From Paraphysoderma sedebokerense (lineage: Eukaryota; Blastocladiomycota; Physodermatomycetes; Physodermatales; Physodermataceae): DNA of 64,000 bases. Positions 61,559 through 64,000 of the stretch are shown one piece after another. How positions within the stretch are numbered: position 1 is the stretch's first letter; each line of letters begins with the position of its first letter. Position numbers and translations under genes: made by a program. The notes beneath the pieces were generated by a model. It was not told the origin of the DNA. It saw nothing but the letters and a program-made list of their open reading frames with translations, and did no database searches. Where the stretch lies: contig JAHLJZ010000007.1 in the NCBI GenBank assembly GCA_025602915.1, positions 434,001 to 498,000 on the forward strand. Reading direction: 5' to 3'.

Positions 61559-64000
61559 CTAATTCCATATTTTAAACGTCCCGTCGGTACCACTCGTGAC
61601 AAAGTATTCTCCCCCTGCCGAATCAAACAAGACAGCTTGTACGCCACCCTGATGGGCAATATTGAATGGTTGAGTCACTAAATTGGTTAATGTGTTGTAG
61701 CTATTAGTTATTGAGAATCAGTTAAGGATTGTATCGCCATTTGATATCAGTCGCGCCATGGTAAACCAAGAAAGAGAAAAGAAAAATAGCTGAACACCAG
61801 CCTTAATAAATAAAAGGATACAAATAAACATTTCCATTGGAGCTTCCTACACCGACGTTCGTTCCGCTTGGATCGAAGGATAATTTATTGACTGAATGCG
61901 GCGAAATCGTGATTGACTGAAGCTCGTTTATCATTCTCGGGTCCCACAGTTTTAAGGTTCCATCAACATCACACGAAGCGAAAGTGGTGCCCTAAGATAT
62001 GTTGAAGATCAGTATAAATTAGAGTAGAACTGTAAAAGACTAGAATCCAATCAATATTTACCCTGAGAGAGAATGTCACTTGGTTGATACCGCTACCGTG
62101 ACCAAAGAAGGTTTGTGTGCAATTTCCGCTCCTACAATCCCAAAATGAAAGAGTTTTGTCCATCGAGGCGGTGCAGATTGTATTGGTATACGGTAACCAA
62201 GCTACACTGTTGACGGCTGCATTATGTCCATGGAATATCTGCCGACACTTTAAGCTGAAATATTCGGAAAATCCATCGTCAGCTGTTTCAAGACCGTGAC
62301 AGCAATAAAATACTACATACGCAGTCATATCCCACAATTTTGCAGTACCATCCTGTGAACAAGAAGCCAGAAAATCGCCAGTATCATGAAAAGCAACACC
62401 CTTGGCTGGTTTCGTATGTTCTACCAAGGTGCCGGTTGCCGCACCCTTAGTGAAATCCCAAATCTTTATAGTCAAATCTCCTGATGCGGTCGCCAAATGC
62501 GAGCCTCTAATATTGATTGCATTAATGAATAATGGATAGCATTATCCCAGGAAGATATATTGAGCTTACCGAGGATGGAAATCGCAATCGAAGATCCAGC
62601 TTTTATGACCGTCACCTGCCATTAAAAGATCACCCCGCGGAAATCCCCACATTTTCCATCTCATGTCGTTAGAACAGGTCGCGATGACCATTTTTTTGGG
62701 ATGAAACTTCATTCTACAGCACAGTCTCAGTTATAAAGGTATCTTATTCGACTGAGCTAAAATCAAAGTGCTTACGAATTGATAGCGGCATCGTGAGCCT
62801 TGACACTATGAATGCATTTTAATTTTTCCACAGTCGCACTCGCTAAGTCGAGATAACAAAACGGATTCGTTCGATCGTCTACCGGTAGCAGAGCTTCCTT
62901 GGACACGGTCAACTTGGAGTGCACAACATGCTTCGGTTTTGGCTTACTAGGTTCTGCTGGATGTGTTGGGCTCGTTATAGATTTTGGTTCGTTTCGCGTT
63001 GATGTCGGAGAAGGAGTTGAACGTTTTGAAACTTGAAGGTTTGTTAGGTGGTCGCCCAAAATAGTTCATTCTCTACAATTGGATTTGATATACTCACCAG
63101 GCATAACCGGGTTGGGTTCTTCTTGAACATTAGACGATTCTATTGATACCAACTGCAAGATCGAATATATTTAGTATCTAAAAGCAGAAATCTGCACTGC
63201 CTTCGTTTATTGTACCTTTGCAGCCAACTTATCCCGTTCGAGCTTTATCATAGTCTTCTCTTTCAGCGTCAGCTCATACTTTTGTTGAATTTGCTTGATT
63301 TGGTTTTCATAATCTGCGTGCTGTGAATTTAATCGTTTGATATCTTGCGTGAGTTTACTCTTTTCTTGAACAACCCGCTTGTGATGCATACGATGGAAAT
63401 CTCGCTCTTTTCGCAATTTGTCGAATGTGGCCCTGGCTTTACTGAAAGAAATCGCTTTATATTCGATAATCTCTATAGAGAATCCAAAGGTAGTCGTCGA
63501 CTAGTAATGTAACGTACTTGGCTATCTCTTTAGAATTCTCAAGGTCGACACGTAACTTCTTGATTGAAGTATCCAAATCCTGTATCTGGTGATAAACGTC
63601 TGGTACCAATATGACATCTTCCGGTGACAGTTGTCCTTTTTGAAGAAATTCATACCACTCATTCTAGTATTGTATTTCTATTAGAAGATGAAATGGGATA
63701 AGAAAAAAAAGAGTAAAACCTGAAATGCTTCCAACGCCTTCTTCAAGCCTTTCCTCGATAGATAATTTCGAATAAAATCATCGATAACTTCTGGTCGCTT
63801 TGTTACAGTGGGCTGAATTATGCCATTAATTGCTTTTTTGTCTGATATGTCTGCTCGCCAAAGTAATCAAAGATTTAATTGTGAGATATTCCCGAATGCT
63901 TCGTAGCTCCCAGCCATCGACTGTACACACTTGAGAGGAGATTCTTTTCATTCACTCTTTTCACCACATTTTCCAAATTTTCTTCACCTTCTTCTTCAGA
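61559..64000 (-). CDS. SPAG16: SPAG16/PF20 axonemal central-pair WD40 protein (partial, runs off right edge)
   Basis: The stop is at 61559-61561 (ending DGTFKIWN), and the N-terminus lies beyond 64000. From the right edge come an acidic segment, then EVIDDFIRNYLSRKGLKKAL with WYEFLQKGQL, VPDVYHQIQDLD, and the diagnostic coil RKERDFHRMHHKRVVQEKSK, nearly identical to animal SPAG16. Seven or so WD40 repeats follow (SCSQDGTAKLWDMTA, TASMDKTLSFWDCRSG, SGTDGTFKIWN) spread over about ten exons. PF20/SPAG16 bridges the two central-pair microtubules of motile flagella. With FSIP1 and DRC1 it shows that the organism builds a beating flagellum. Confidence 0.95.

Overview
The window looks like nuclear DNA of a zoosporic (flagellated) early-diverging fungus, such as a chytrid or blastocladialean relative. 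The placement is inferred from gene content. Three axonemal genes are present: FSIP1-like, DRC1 and SPAG16/PF20. They sit beside features typical of fungi: Ser/Thr-rich GPI-anchored surface proteins, a protein resembling the fungal DUF2408 family, and many short (40-100 nt) GT-AG introns. No mobile element, CRISPR array, rRNA gene or convincing tRNA was seen. The rank and species cannot be fixed from the sequence.

Layout. 0.4-10.1 kb (-): a nine-exon gene for a 3066-residue coiled-coil protein. 11.2-13.7 kb (+): two secreted GPI-anchored proteins, each behind a TATA box. 13.85-15.0 kb (-): a nucleoside hydrolase, divergent from an AlkB-family dioxygenase at 15.35-16.46 kb (+). 16.7-18.3 kb (-): a secreted alpha/beta hydrolase. 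19.4-21.0 kb (-): a repeat-containing DUF2408-like protein. 21.8-24.0 kb (-): kinetochore NUF2, divergent from a PH-domain coiled-coil protein (24.7-28.2 kb, +). 28.5-30.5 kb (-): an aldo-keto reductase-like protein lacking two catalytic residues, 124 bp from PTRH2 (30.7-31.7 kb, +). 31.8-33.1 kb (-): an orphan seven-helix membrane protein. 33.8-36.0 kb (+): a GRDP/DUF1399 protein. 36.2-40.9 kb (-): NPC1.

The right half continues on the minus strand with GPKOW/Spp2-like splicing factor (41.1-43.2 kb), a tRNA m1A58 methyltransferase with a mitochondrial-type presequence (43.4-44.8 kb), nucleoporin NUP214/Nup159 (44.9-51.1 kb) and FSIP1-like (51.8-53.9 kb). FSIP1 is head-to-head with DRC1 (54.1-57.1 kb, +). 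Then come IAH1 esterase (57.6-58.6 kb, +), an HSL-type lipase/esterase (59.2-61.0 kb, +) and SPAG16/PF20 (61.6 kb to beyond the right edge, -).

The genes form no operon-like pathway. Closely spaced divergent pairs do link related functions: the two axonemal genes FSIP1 and DRC1 share 148 bp, and two proteins with mitochondrial-type N-termini (AKR-like and PTRH2) share 124 bp. Exon structures marked as closing in frame were worked out by hand from GT/AG sites and checked by length; other exon boundaries are approximate and only the gene span is given.
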